A stretch of DNA of 64,000 nucleotides from Anisus vortex (Eukaryota; Mollusca; Gastropoda; Planorbidae): contig OX421509.1 in NCBI GenBank assembly GCA_949126835.1, positions 14,539,279-14,603,278 of the forward strand, written 5' to 3'. A program made the position numbers and the translations under genes. Shown piece after piece: positions 1 through 11,553 of this stretch. Under the pieces are notes generated by a model. The model saw only the letters and a list, made by a program, of their open reading frames with translations, was not told the DNA's origin and made no database searches. Position 1 is the stretch's first letter; each line of letters starts with the position of its first letter.

Positions 1-3000
1 GTTCTACTTTACTGACTAACTGTATGTCCAGGGGTAGGCTATATTAGGCCGAGACATTGCCAGGCTCAAACTTATTGTTCTACTTTACTGACTAACTGTA
101 TGTCCATGGGTAGGCTATATTAGGCCGAGACATTGCGGGGCTCAAACTTATTGTTCTACTTTACTGACTAACTGTATGTTCATGGTTAGGCTATATTAGG
201 CCGAGACATTGCCAGGCTCAAACTTATTGTTCTACTTTACTGACTAACTGTAGCCTATGTCCATGGGTAGGCTATATTAGGCCGAGACATTGCCAGGCTC
301 AAACTTATTGTTCTACTTTACTGACTAACTGTAGCCTATGTCCATGGGTAGGCTATATTAGGCCGAGACATTGCCAGGCTCAAACTTATTGTTCTACTTT
401 ACTGACTAACTGTAGCCTATGTCCATGGGTAGGCTATATTAGGCCGAGACATTGCCAGGCTCAAACTTATTGTTCTACTTTACTGACTAACTGTATGTCC
501 AGGGGTAGGCTATATTAGGCCGAGACATTGCCAGGCTCAAACTTATTGTTCTACTTTACTGACTAACTGTATGTCCAGGGGTAGGCTATATTAGGCCGAG
601 ACATTGCCAGGCTCAAACTTATTGTTCTACTTTACTGACTAACTGTATGACCAGGGGTAGGCTATATTAGGCCGAGACATTGCCAGGCTCAAACTTATTG
701 TTCTACTTTACTGACTAACTGTATGTCCAGGGGTAGGCTATATTAGGCCGAGACATTGCCAGGCTCAAACTTATCGTTCTACTTTACTGACTAACTGTAT
801 GTCCAGGGGTAGGCTATATTAGGCCGAGACATTGCCAGGCTCAAACTTATTGTTCTACTTTACTGACTAACTGTATGTCCAGGGGTGGGCTATATTAGGC
901 CGAGACATTGCCAGGCTCAAACTTATCGTTCTACTTTACTGACTAACTGTATGTCCAGGGGTAGGCTATATTAGGCCGAGACATTGCCAGGCTCAAACTT
1001 ATTGTTCTACTTTACTGACTAACTGTAGCCTATGTCCATGGGTAGGCTATATTAGGCCGAGACATTGCCAGGCTCAAACTTATCGTTCTACTTTACTGAC
1101 TAACTGTATGACCAGGGGTGGGCTATATTAGGCCGAGACATTGCCAGGCTCAAACTTATCGTTCTACTTTACTGACTAACTGTATGTCCAGGGGTAGGCT
1201 ATATTAGGCCGAGACATTGCCAGGCTCAAACTTATTGTTCTACTTTACTGACTAACTGTATGTCCAGGGGTAGGCTATATTAGGCCGAGACATTGCCAGG
1301 CTCAAACTTATTGTTCTACTTTACTGACTAACTGTATGTCCAGGGGTAGGCTATATTAGGCCGAGACATTGCCAGGCTCAAACTTATTGTTCTACTTTAC
1401 TGACTAACTGTATGTCCAGGGGTAGGCTATATTAGGCCGAGACATTGCCAGGCTCAAACTTATTGTTCTACTTTACTGACTAACTGTATGTCCATGGGTA
1501 GGCTATATAAGGCCGAGACATTGCGGGGCTCAAACTTATTGTTCTACTTTACTGACTAACTGTATGTTCATGGTTAGGCTATATTAGGCCGAGACATTGC
1601 CAGGCTCAAACTTATTGTTCTACTTTACTGACTAACTGTATGTCCATGGGTAGGCTATATTAGGCCGATACATTGCCAGGCTCAAACTTATTGTTCTACT
1701 TTACTGACTAACTGTAGCCTATGTCCATGGGTAGGCTATATTAGGCCGAGACATTGCCAGGCTCAAACTTATCGTTCTACTTTACTGACTAACTGTATGT
1801 CCATGGGTAGGCTATATTAGGCCGAGACATTGCCAGGCTCAAACTTATTGTTCTACTTTACTGACTAACTGTATGTCCATGGGTAGGCTCTATTAGGCCG
1901 AGACATTGCGGGGCTCAAACTTATTGTTCTACTTTACTGACTAACTGTATGTTCATGGTTAGGCTATATTAGGCCGAGACATTGCCAGGCTCAAACTTAT
2001 TGTTCTACTTTACTGACTAACTGTATGACCAGGGGTGGGCTATATTAGGCCGAGACATTGCCAGGCTCAAACTTATCGTTCTACTTTACTGACTAACTGT
2101 ATGTCCAGGGGTAGGCTATATTAGGCCGAGACATTGCCAGGCTCAAACTTATTGTTCTACTTTACTGACTAACTGTATGACCAGGGGTGGGCTATATTAG
2201 GCCGAGACATTGCCAGGCTCAAACTTATCGTTCTACTTTACTGACTAACTGTATGTCCAGGGGTAGGCTATATTAGGCCGAGACATTGCCAGGCTCAAAC
2301 TTATTGTTCTACTTTACTGACTAACTGTATGTCCAGGGGTGGGCTATATTAGGCCGAGACATTGCCAGGCTCAAACTTATCGTTCTACTTTACTGACTAA
2401 CTGTATGTCCAGGGGTAGGCTATATTAGGCCGAGACATAGCCAGGCTCAAACTTATCGTTCTACTTTACTGACTAACTGTATGTCCATGGGTAGGCTATA
2501 TTAGGCCGAGACATTGCCAGGCTCAAACTTATTGTTCTACTTTACTGACTAACTGTATGTCCAGGGGTAGGCTATATTATTAGGCCGAGACATTGCCAGG
2601 CTCAAACTTATTGTTCTACTTTACTGACTAACTGTATGTCCAGGGGTAGGCTATATTAGGCCGAGACATTGCCAGGCTCAAACTTATTGTTCTACTTTAC
2701 TGACTAACTGTATGTCCAGGGGTAGGCTATATTAGGCCGAGACATTGCCAGGCTCAAACTTATTGTTCTACTTTACTGACTAACTGTATGTCCAGGTGTA
2801 GGCTATATTAGGCCGAGACATTGCCAGGCTCAAACTTATTGTTCTACTTTACTGACTAACTGTATGTCCAGGTGTAGGCTATATTAGGCCGAGACATTGC
2901 CAGGCTCAAACTTATTGTTCTACTTTACTGACTAACTGTATGTCCAGGGGTAGGCTATATTATTAGGCCGAGACATTGCCAGGCTCAAACTTATTGTTCT

Positions 3001-3278
3001 ACTTTACTGACTAACTGTATGTCCAGGGGTAGGCTATATTAGGCCGAGACATTGCCAGGCTCAAACTTATTGTTCTACTTTACTGACTAACTGTATGTCC
3101 AGGGGTAGGCTATATTAGGCCGAGACATTGCCAGGCTCAAACTTATTGTTCTACTTTACTGACTAACTGTATGTCCAGGGGTAGGCTGTATTAGGCCGAG
3201 ACATTGCCAGGCTCAAACTTATTGTTCTACTTTACTGACTAACTGTATGTCCAGGGATAGGCTATATTAATTAGGCCT
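1..3278. repeat. 76-bp satellite array, about 42 copies
   Basis: The array starts at the window edge, so its left end is not seen. The unit runs from gttctactttactgac to ctcaaacttatt, 76 bp. Five units carry a 5-bp insertion (tgtagcctatgtcc instead of tgtatgtcc), making 81 bp, near 250, 331, 412, 1021 and 1711. Two units have a 3-bp tat insertion near 2570 and 2958. Block-like variants recur, such as a unit with cattgcggggctc followed by one with gttcatggttagg near 103, 1492 and 1876, so copies were amplified in multi-unit blocks. The last unit decays at about 3278 into unique sequence. No coding potential. Confidence 0.98.
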
Positions 3279-3379
3279 GTAATTTAAAATTATAGGGGAC
3301 GCACGTAAACCTACATCACGCTGATTCATTGTCCTTGCATAGGGAATGTTTATAAAAATTGTAGGGCCTACTTAAAGAG

Positions 3380-3506
3380 CTACCCAGCGGTCACACCACG
3401 TCTTTTAGACGGGGGGGGGGGGGGGGGGGGGAACCGTTAAAACCACGAAAACACGTGGAAATCACCCTTTTCCCCCGTCGATACGACGTGGTGTGCCGGT
3501 GGGTAG
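3380..3506. mobile_element. Hairpin MITE candidate with 23-bp inverted ends
   Basis: The left arm ctacccagcggtcacaccac (3380-3399, continuing gtc) is nearly the reverse complement of the right arm 3485-3506, with mismatches near gaccgc/gccgg. Complementarity resumes inside: gacggggg at 3408 against cccccgtc at 3472. The loop carries a G21 run (3411-3431) and a ccacg/cgtgg mini-hairpin. A TTAA lies close to each end (3372 and 3507) but not flush, so a target duplication is not proven. No ORF; a short non-autonomous DNA transposon or recent hairpin is the likeliest reading. Confidence 0.6.
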
Positions 3507-4559
3507 TTAATTACAAAATTAGCCGTGCTATGTGACTGTAAAATGCAAGAGATAAAAATGTGTTTGGTAAAGTCTAAATTCACATAGAATCGGTATTTAA
3601 AAAAAACCATTTTGTCACAAGAAGAAGTTTAAACTAGACTACTACTTTTCTTTTTTACCCCCAAAAAATTAAACGAAAAATTCTGACATTCATTAAAGTG
3701 TGTGTATAGATTGAGACAGTAATAGCCAATCAGATCATTGCGTTGAGCGGGGAAGGGGAATACAAATGTAGCAGAAGTGAGACCAAAGGGACACCACCCT
3801 TCCGCGTGCATGCTGTCTATTACACTATGAGGTGTGGTATGACAAGGCAAAACAAATATTTTTCTAAAATATAAAGTGTAGGCCTACAGTGATATCAATT
3901 TGGCTTGCGTAACTGGTAAAATTCATAACAATCAGATAACAATTAGATAGCATTAAGTTAAAACAGATTTTATGGAAGCATGACACCCATATAATAGAAT
4001 AGGCTACATTAAAAAAACATTTGTGTTAGTTGTTCATAAGTCTCTCTCTCTCTCTCTCGTTCGCTCGCTCTCTTACACACACACACAAACACACACACAC
4101 GCACGGACACATAGACCTACACACACATATGGGTGTTATACTAAAAAAATTAAAATGAGGCCGCCTAAAAAAAAAGGAAATAACATATTAATAACATACG
4201 TAGATAATAAATAGTCCGTCTTTACAATACACTTTACAAGCTTCTATAATTACTACACTATTCTATACTCTTGTTAATAATACTGCATTGGTTTTAAACA
4301 ACAGAAAATTTATTTAAACATGTCATGATTTTAAAGCAAACATTTGTTTAGGCCTATAGCTTGGCCTTAAGCTAAGCGCACTCTACTGCATTGTTAAATG
4401 GACTCGCGTTGCATTTCATTCGCCTTAATGAACATATGTACATGTAGGCTAATCAATGGATTTGCCCAGGAGCTTAACAGAACAATTGTTTAGTTACTGA
4501 CTCATTACGATCATGCAAACAAATGTCATGGACTCATTTAAAAAAAAAAACAGTCAAGA
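3507..4559. other. Intergenic, AT-rich, no gene seen
   Basis: Contains a CT-rich run and an (AC)n-like microsatellite at about 4040-4130. Small frames here have no recognisable domain or codon bias. Confidence 0.6.
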
Positions 4560-5345
4560 ATTAAAAAAAACCTTTTGGTGAAATCTAATAACCTCGGTAA
4601 AATCTATAAGCTAATTAGCCTCGATGAAATATAAATATAAGTGCTTAGCATCGATGAAATGTAAAAGCTAAGCATCAATAAAATCTAAGAGCTAATTAGC
4701 CTCGATGAAATATAAGTGCTTAGCATCGATGAAATGTAAAAGCTAAGCATCAGTAAAATCTAAGAGCTAAGCCTCGAAGAAATATAAGAGCTAAACCTCG
4801 ATGAAATATAAGAGCTAAGCATCGATGAAATCTAAGAGCTAATTAGCCTCGATAAAATATAAGGACTAAGCATCGATGAAATCTAAGAGCTAATTAGCCT
4901 CGATAAAATATAAGAGCTAAGCATCGATGACATTTTAAGAGCTAAGCCTCGATGATATCTAAGAGCTATTAAACCTCAAGTAAAATATGATATCAGCCTT
5001 TGCTGAACTATATGAACTAATTTTCGATGAAATTTAAGAGCATAAATGAATTCTCAGAGCTGAGCCTCGATTAAACTCTAAATGGTGAGATAATCGTTGA
5101 AGCCAATAAACTAGGCTATGTCTAAATGGAATTTGAAGGCTTTGGATACACACATCAAAGAGCTAGCAGGGCTTGTGGTTAAACTCAAAGAGCTAAAAAT
5201 AATCGGAATAACTTGACCTTCATAAAATGTAAGATCTAAGCTTCCAATGAGATCATTCCATTAAAGAGGTAGCCTTATCATCCAATGTAACTAAGTGACA
5301 TGTATGAATAACTCTGAATGAAATCTAAGAGTTATGTTTCGTTGT
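4560..5345. repeat. Degenerate 24-28 bp tandem repeat
   Basis: Repeated phrases such as gcatcgatgaaatctaagag and ctaattagcctcgat alternate along about 780 bp. Spacing is irregular and divergence rises towards 5340, so this is an old, decaying array. Confidence 0.8.
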
Positions 5346-5354
5346 AATCTAACA

Positions 5355-5547
5355 TAAGAGTAGGCAACCTTTTGATATTACAGTGCCAAAGTAGGATTTC
5401 TAACTAATGCAGCGTGCAGACAGCATTAAACTAATACTGTTCTTATTTTGTAGAAGAGACTTTAATTAATAGATTTTTTGAAGGTCTTCCGCGTGTCATT
5501 GAAAATATACGCATGCCAAATCTGGCACGCGTGCCGTAGGTTGCCGA
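5355..5547 (-). mobile_element. hAT-type MITE, reverse orientation
   Basis: The ends correspond to the CAGGGGTCGGCAACC family seen elsewhere in the window. The plus strand reads ggcaacctttt at the left and ggcacgcgtgccgtaggttg at the right. A 7-bp direct repeat tctaaca (5348-5354 and 5549-5555) flanks it, 8 bp if one mismatch is allowed, as expected for hAT insertion. No transposase frame. Confidence 0.85.
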
Positions 5548-6254
5548 CTCTAACAGACATACTGCTATAATACTTCATTGTAAGCGACTTATTAAATAAA
5601 TGGAAATCTGTCTTTGAATGAATTTAATTCACAATTTACCGGCTATACATTTTTAAAAAGTATCCTAACTGTTGATTTTAATTACAACAGATCATGAAAT
5701 TACAGGGTGAAATGTCACCCTACAGATGTAAGTCTTATAGGCTATTTTCCTCTCAGCTCTAATTGGCCTTATTTAAAAAGTAGGGCATAAATGTATGTGC
5801 GCGGAAAAAAATTGGGCTGCCATCTTGGAAGGACAAGAACTAAACAACGATAAGACAAACCTCGCTAGTCATTGAGTCATGTGATTTCTTCTTGAAGAGT
5901 TATTTCCCAACCCTCCACTGTCGCTGCAATGTTTCAAGTGAATAAAAAAGTTATTCACACTAAAAACTAATCTTATTACACGACATTAAAACATGTCAAT
6001 ATTCCAGCAACAAAGAAGAAATCATTACAGCAACTTTGAATATAAAGATTGCTGAGTGTGTTTGCCTGCAGATTGGATGACTGCCTGGTCTCGCTTGCTG
6101 GATTACCACACATGGACTTCTTCTGTTGATATCCGTCTCGGTTGTGTCGTATCAGAGAAATGGCAACAGTCACCAGCGCTTTATATTGCCCCTGAATATA
6201 AAAGCTTCGGACTTTCCGAACAACTTAAAAACAAATCTTAATACAGACTCTTTA

Positions 6255-7463
6255 TCAAATACCATTTATATTAAAAATCATATTTTTCTGTCTAAATTGG
6301 CTGACGATTTTCTCATCAAATATAAAGTCCGGATACATATCGTACTGGAAAAGTTGGAAATCGGGTTTGAAAATATCTACGAGCTTCAATAAATGCTCTT
6401 TCTTCACTGTGCTAAACGCCTCGGAGAGTACTTCCAATTTTTGTTTCTTTAATTTCGCCTTATCCGCTTGTGAGTTCAGCTTTTTCACTCGCTCCGTAAA
6501 CATCCGAACTGTTATGAACTTATCGTTCTGGTTCGACGGCCAGGGAAATTTCTCCTCCAATGAAATTATGCCACGAATCTGAAGCTTTCTCCAAATTCTC
6601 TTTAAGCCTTCGTACCAGGACATGCACTTTCTGACCGTGAACTTCCACCCAAACGGGCTGACCGTTGAGTCCAAGATGGCGTCGTGTGTGGCGTCTTTCG
6701 CCCACTGTTTCAGCTTCTCCTGGGTGACGTTGTAGCCCAGCTGGGCCAAGGTGAAGGCCACGTCGCTCTGGAAGCTCTCCATCTTGCCCACCACCGTGTA
6801 GTTTATCTGGCAGGGCTTGCACTGGTCGTAGGTCGGGGTGAAGTGGGCGTCCCTGTGCGTGCTGTTTGTTAGCTCACCCTCAACCAGGTACTCGATGAAC
6901 TCCGCGAACGTGACGTCATGTCCGCACTGCGCCTGCCTCGTCTTGGCCGCGGGCCTGTACTTGGAGATGATGTGCTTCCCGATCTGGCTCCAGAAGTAAG
7001 GATTTGGTGCGAAGAGCTTGTCCACGTAGCCGGAAAGAATCCTCGAGAAAGGCTCGCGCACGAATATGATCGAGGTCGAGGTGTTGAGGAAGGACCAGGT
7101 CTCAGCTGAGTGCAAGGGAAGGATCTGCCCCAGGACAGTTCGCTTGGCGGCGAGGGCCTGGTTGATGGGTACTATGTAAGGGTTCAGGAGCTGCTTCCGT
7201 TCCCTCATGGTGTAGAACACTCGCCGGAAGAAGGTGGATCCGACCTTCAGGAGGGGACAGTAGAGGTAGCGGGTGCTCTTGCTGATCTCGATGCGGCCGT
7301 AGGCCCAGGCCTCGCTGGACAGGCCCGGCATCTTGTCCGGCGAGGCGCCGCACTGCGCGCGCAGGTGAAGAACGCGTGACCTCTGCTCAGCCCTTACGAC
7401 ATCGATGTTGTGGTAGGTAGCGTTGGTGGTCTCATCTACGTCATAATAGAGGCGTGGCTTCAG
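6255..7463 (-). CDS. Carbohydrate sulfotransferase (Sulfotransfer_2/HNK-1 family), terminal coding exon
   Basis: About 402 codons ending in TGA at 6255-6257. Enzymes of this family move sulfate from PAPS to sugars of glycoproteins or glycosaminoglycans in the Golgi lumen. The 5'-phosphosulfate loop appears as CPLLKVGSTFFRRV, about 70 residues into the exon, and the 3'-phosphate loop as FVREPFSRILSGYVDKL about 65 residues later. Several N-x-S/T sequons fit a lumenal protein. The open frame continues to an ATG at 7484, but its first seven codons are a polypyrimidine tract ending in TTATCAG, a clear splice acceptor, so the exon starts at 7463 with Leu-Lys-Pro. The N-terminal anchor must lie in upstream exons, not recognised here. 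The central part is GC-rich against AT-rich surroundings. Substrate (GalNAc, chondroitin, HNK-1) cannot be assigned. No break seen. Confidence 0.9.
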   Translation of the reverse strand: MKPRLYYDVDETTNATYHNIDVVRAEQRSRVLHLRAQCGASPDKMPGLSSEAWAYGRIEISKSTRYLYCPLLKVGSTFFRRVFYTMRERKQLLNPYIVPINQALAAKRTVLGQILPLHSAETWSFLNTSTSIIFVREPFSRILSGYVDKLFAPNPYFWSQIGKHIISKYRPAAKTRQAQCGHDVTFAEFIEYLVEGELTNSTHRDAHFTPTYDQCKPCQINYTVVGKMESFQSDVAFTLAQLGYNVTQEKLKQWAKDATHDAILDSTVSPFGWKFTVRKCMSWYEGLKRIWRKLQIRGIISLEEKFPWPSNQNDKFITVRMFTERVKKLNSQADKAKLKKQKLEVLSEAFSTVKKEHLLKLVDIFKPDFQLFQYDMYPDFIFDEKIVSQFRQKNMIFNINGI

Positions 7464-9060
7464 CTGATAAGAAAAAGAAATCAATACACAATGAATAGCT
7501 TATGAATAAATTATCTTAATTATGTAACAGTTTTTATTCAAATGTCAGAAACTGGGATTTGGGTTAGGATTAGTCAATGGCTTCACAAAGGGGAGGGCAG
7601 AGGGGGGCGGGCATATGCCCAAGGCGACACTTCTAGAGGGCAGCAAATATAATTTAAGTTCATAGGAGAGTTGAAGGGGGAAATACAATTTGAAACACAA
7701 ATTGTGAACAAAAGGAATAATGAATAAAGTTAGTACAAGTTAACTTCTTATTTATTTACACTAAAACTGTTTGATACAAATATTTCACGTTCAGTAGGCT
7801 CACAAATGTTTCATAAAGGATTGGCTCATCTAGAATATTCTTAATAAAAAAATGCATTTTAAAATTTCTTTTAATCAAAATAATTAGCTAAGCGCAGGCA
7901 CTAAACAAAGCAATTACAGTATGCAAGGGGGCGTTGATAAAACTTTTGTCCCGGGGCGTTACACAGGCTTGTGAGGGCGCTGGGATTAGGGCTTGCATAA
8001 AACAAAACAGCTGCCGTTTCAAACAGAACAACAACAACACACATTTTATTCCTCGTTTATATTTGGTATGTTTTGTGATTCGGGGTTTTGTAACAAAAGA
8101 GTGTAGATGTTGATAAAAGTGCAGTTGCCTATAATCCAATGTTTCCACTCCGAAAAGTAGCATTTTATTTTTAGGCTGCACTCTAATAATAAATAACCAA
8201 TAAAAAATGTAAATGTTGAACATTTTTAGGTGGAGACATGGCACTGATACTTTTTCTGTGAGACATGGCCATTATTATCACAGATTAGATGTTTTTTTCG
8301 TTTGCTCACATTTCACAACGACACATTTCTTGGTAAGCCATTAGCGATCTATTGCGCTTCTCAAGACTTCCACACAGTGCTGAGAATTTAATTTTTTTAA
8401 AAACATTTTGCTAATGGCTGCAAACATTGCACGCATTTTAGACCCGATTTCGGATACTGGGTAATTATTGAGATCAATATATTCTAATTCAGAAAGCTCA
8501 AGTTAAAAAAAAAAATAGTGGCAGAGATCATAATCTCGCGGAACCCTCCAAGAACCCTCTAATGAAAATGAATATCAAATAAGTCAACAGTTTTGAGAAA
8601 AACTCTAATCCTGTTTACTTTTTTCAGAAAGCAATATTGCTACACATATTTTAGAAAGTACTAGGTCTATTATTATTTTAAATTTATCAATGTTTTTATA
8701 TTTTAGAAAGTTATCTATCGGTCTCCAATATTTTAGAAAGCCATGCGTTTACCATATTAATTTTTAAAAGTTATCCATTGCCAAATTTTATACATTAGCT
8801 GTTTATCAAATTGTAGAAAGTTAGCTGTTTAACATATTTTTAGAACGTATTGTGTTTTCATAGTTTCTATAATGAGCTTTCGTTCGATCTTCTACAAAAA
8901 AAACAACAACAACACAGCGCACGATAAGGACGGCGGCTATTATGTAATTAGAGAAACACGATACAAACCGCACGGGGGAAGGGATTGGGGGTGGGGGGTA
9001 GGGGGGGGGGTGCGGGGATCTGTCAGTTCGGTTTCTATAAGATCACATTAGTATCGTTTT
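7464..9060. other. Intron or intergenic stretch upstream of the sulfotransferase exon
   Basis: AT-rich with no recognisable exon. GC-rich patches near 7590-7640 and 7920-7980 and G-runs near 8985-9010 look like repeat relics. Upstream sulfotransferase exons, if in the window, should lie to the right of 7463, but no signal-anchor exon was identified. Confidence 0.5.
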
Positions 9061-9067
9061 CTCGTCT

Positions 9068-9092
9068 GGGGATTTCCCACCGTGTGACGTCA
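9068..9092. promoter_or_regulatory. Adjacent kappaB-like and CRE-like sites
   Basis: GGGGATTTCCC at 9068-9078 fits the Rel/NF-kappaB consensus GGGRNNYYCC. A perfect palindromic TGACGTCA (CREB/ATF site) lies at 9085-9092. No TATA box or gene start was found nearby, so function is unproven. Confidence 0.4.
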
Positions 9093-9140
9093 CGTCATTG
9101 TCCGTTCTTGTTATCGGGAAAACAATGTTAGCACGGAACA

Positions 9141-9285
9141 AGGCTGGGGGTGGGGGGGGGGGGGGTCAGTTGCTAGACCTGGAGGCGCGCGGTTTTATTT
9201 TAAGGTATTTTAAGGTTTCACCAACTGCCTCAGAAGCTGATACGTATTTGGCATTGGTTTGTGGGTTGGGGGGGGGGGGGGGATA
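9141..9285. repeat. Two oligo-G tracts
   Basis: G-runs interrupted by single T bases occur at about 9146-9166 and 9267-9282. A small open frame across them is glycine-rich only because of the G-runs. Confidence 0.7.
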
Positions 9286-9399
9286 AATGCGGAGGGGTGT
9301 TGTGCTGGCCACGCAGACCCTATGGTGTGCAGTTAACATGGAGACTGGTGTACTCTGCTATAGTAACCAGCATTTCGATTTTTTAAGTTTCTCGACTGC

Positions 9400-9660
9400 T
9401 GACTTTATTTACTCTATCAATGAGTGATTAAGTGAACAATCACTGATTGATTGACTTTGTGATTGACTTTCTGATTGACAGATTGATTCACAAATTGGGT
9501 GATTATCTGGCACATTACCTGACCGACTATTGAACTGAGTGGCACTTTGACTTATTGAGTGATTAGTGGACTTAATGACTGATTGTTTAAAAAAATATGA
9601 TTGAATAAATGATTAGTTGATTAACTAATTGACCGTCAGTTAGATCGACTAAAGATATTG
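9400..9660. repeat. Degenerate TGATTGA-type short tandem repeat
   Basis: Phrases such as tgattgattgac and gattgactttctgattgac recur with variable spacing for about 250 bp. Low-complexity, non-coding. Confidence 0.7.
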
Positions 9661-9891
9661 ATTGTTTAAATCACCACTCAACACTCTCCCCCCCTCCCCT
9701 CCCGAATTAAATCACAGACACAAACATGAACTCCATTGGTCCCTAATCCACACACAGACTTACTCAATCGCTCACTTACACACTGTCACTAATGTAACCT
9801 ATTCACTTACATACCATTATATAATTTATATTTATATAATATGAAATACACTACGTAATATATTAATCCGTTTCAAATTTCAATGGGCCGT

Positions 9892-10055
9892 ATTGCTGCT
9901 GAGAGTTAAAACCCGTGCCCCTTTTACAATTCAGGTATATATGACTAACTTGTAAAAGGGGCAAGGGTGTTAACTCTCAGCAGCAATATCTTTACAATTC
10001 AGTCATATAAGACTGACTTGTAAAAGGGGCAAGGGTGTTAACTCTCAGCAGCAAT
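9892..10055. mobile_element. Inverted-repeat element with duplicated right arm
   Basis: The left arm 9892-9934 (attgctgctgagagtt to cccttttacaattcag) is matched in reverse complement by 9949-9987. The same right arm occurs again at about 10014-10053 after a 66-bp duplication. A MITE or foldback element that gained an extra arm is likely. The arms are about 40 bp with few mismatches. Confidence 0.7.
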
Positions 10056-10420
10056 ATCTCTTGTTGTCTTCAACATTTTAGTTAGAGGATATCGTTAACC
10101 ATTAATGATACCTTAACAACAAAGGGGTAACTAATCCAACTTTAAGGATTTTTAGGCCATAGAATTTAAAAAAACAGTTTTTTTTTATTTCAATAGGAAA
10201 AAAACAACATGAATTGTAATGTTATATCTATTGAAATTCAATATCTTTGCATTATTAATTATTACAAAGAATGTTGAACAAAGCGGGCTTACAGGGAAGG
10301 ACTCCAAGAAGAACTGGTTGTTGTTTGTTCTTTTGTCTGTATCTGAAACGAAAAAAAAAACACACAATGGTTTATATGTTTATATTGTACAATATCTTTC
10401 TACGTCGCCTTATCGATCTC

Positions 10421-10426
10421 TTCCTC

Positions 10427-10520
<94 letters not shown>

Positions 10521-10679
10521 ATTCTGTCTATCTACATATCTGTCCGTCCGCGTGTCTTTCTGTCTACCTGTCTATTTTTAAGTCTATCTATCTGTCTGTT
10601 TGATTGTCTGTGTGTCTCTGACCGTACGTCTGTCTATTTGTATATCTATCTATCTAAGTTATATATATATATATATATT
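10421..10679. repeat. (TCTA)n microsatellite with degenerate flank and (AT)n
   Basis: Uninterrupted TCTA/CTAT repeats run to about 10520, then decay into TCTG/TCTA variants, ending in an AT run at 10664-10679. Tyr/Leu/Ser/Ile-rich frames across it are artefacts. Confidence 0.95.
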
Positions 10680-10692
10680 ATAAGTAAGAAAC

Positions 10693-10923
10693 TTTGAAAT
10701 TGATCCAAACCACCGGGAAAGCCTGACCGAGGACCGATCCTCCTGGCGCAACATGACCCGAACTGGAGCAACTGAAAAACAACAACTCAGAAAATCCAGC
10801 ACAGACAGCCCCGCGTCTACCGGCCATCAATCCAAATCCGTGCATCTGTGTTCCCACTGTGGCAAATACTTTCGGGCAAAAATAGGCCTCGTCAGCCATC
10901 TCCGAACCCACAAGAAATCATGA
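10693..10923 (+). pseudogene. LINE ORF2 C-terminus with C2H2 finger, 5'-truncated
   Basis: An open frame without a start codon begins FEIDPNHRESLTEDRSSWRN and ends in TGA at 10921-10923. Its tail holds CSHCGKYFRAKIGLVSHLRT, a C-x2-C-x12-H-x4-H zinc finger. A single C2H2 finger after a 'DRxxWR' segment is typical of the C-terminus of several LINE reverse transcriptase proteins. The upstream part is missing and the fragment abuts an (AT)n run. A fragment of a host zinc-finger gene is the less likely alternative. Confidence 0.75.
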
Positions 10924-11344
10924 CTCTGGCATAGGATGGTCCTTATTGAAAACGATGGACACACACCATCATCCTCATTATATATATTTTAAAAGGGTCC
11001 ACGCATCACTGGGGGGAGTCAAGATTGCTCTTATTATAGTATTGTAGTTTTGTTTAAATGTGTCTTTCGTACATGTTGAGTAGTGTTATTTTTCTATAGT
11101 TATTAAGATTTTATTGTTTTCAAATATATTAAAGCAAGCTATATATTTTTATTCACATGAATTTATTAGGTAGCCAACAAATATTTTATTAATAAAATGA
11201 AATAGTCTATGCCTTTTTGGTCTGCAGTTAGTAAAAAAAAAGTTGTTGTTTTTTTTTCAATAAAACTGTCTTTAATTTAAAATACACACCAAATCAATAC
11301 TCATACGAATGCTTACTTCTATGTTTTTCTCCCTATGTCTTCCT

Positions 11345-11553
11345 ATTTATATGCGAGAACAAATGCATATAAGCACTCTTTCTTCCCGAGTGGCATTCGG
11401 TGATGGAATGGGTTGTCTGAACGAAGCAGAAAACGAAGCATTATTTAAAACATTAATAAAGATGCAAGACTATACTCGGACCACGGATGAACGTAGGACG
11501 CAATAATCTTCTTTATAGAATGAGTGCATGTAACCTATAAGATAAGATTACAA
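11345..11553 (+). mobile_element. 5'-truncated CR1/Jockey-like LINE, 3' end
   Basis: Homologous to the segments at 28101, 31883, 33395 and 54255. One frame ends TLIKMQDYTRTTDERRTQ followed by TAA at about 11504. The short 3' UTR then reads tcttctttatag and ends in an ataagataag tail. 5' truncation and a short-repeat tail fit target-primed reverse transcription. Confidence 0.75.

Noticed and set aside
4580..5340. CRISPR-like or regulatory array
   Set aside because: Repeat spacing is irregular and the between-repeat sequence is itself repetitive; it is a decayed tandem repeat.
7888..8244. 118-codon minus-strand frame upstream of the sulfotransferase exon
   Set aside because: No hydrophobic anchor in the right place, no splice donor in a matching phase that I could identify, and no recognisable domain.
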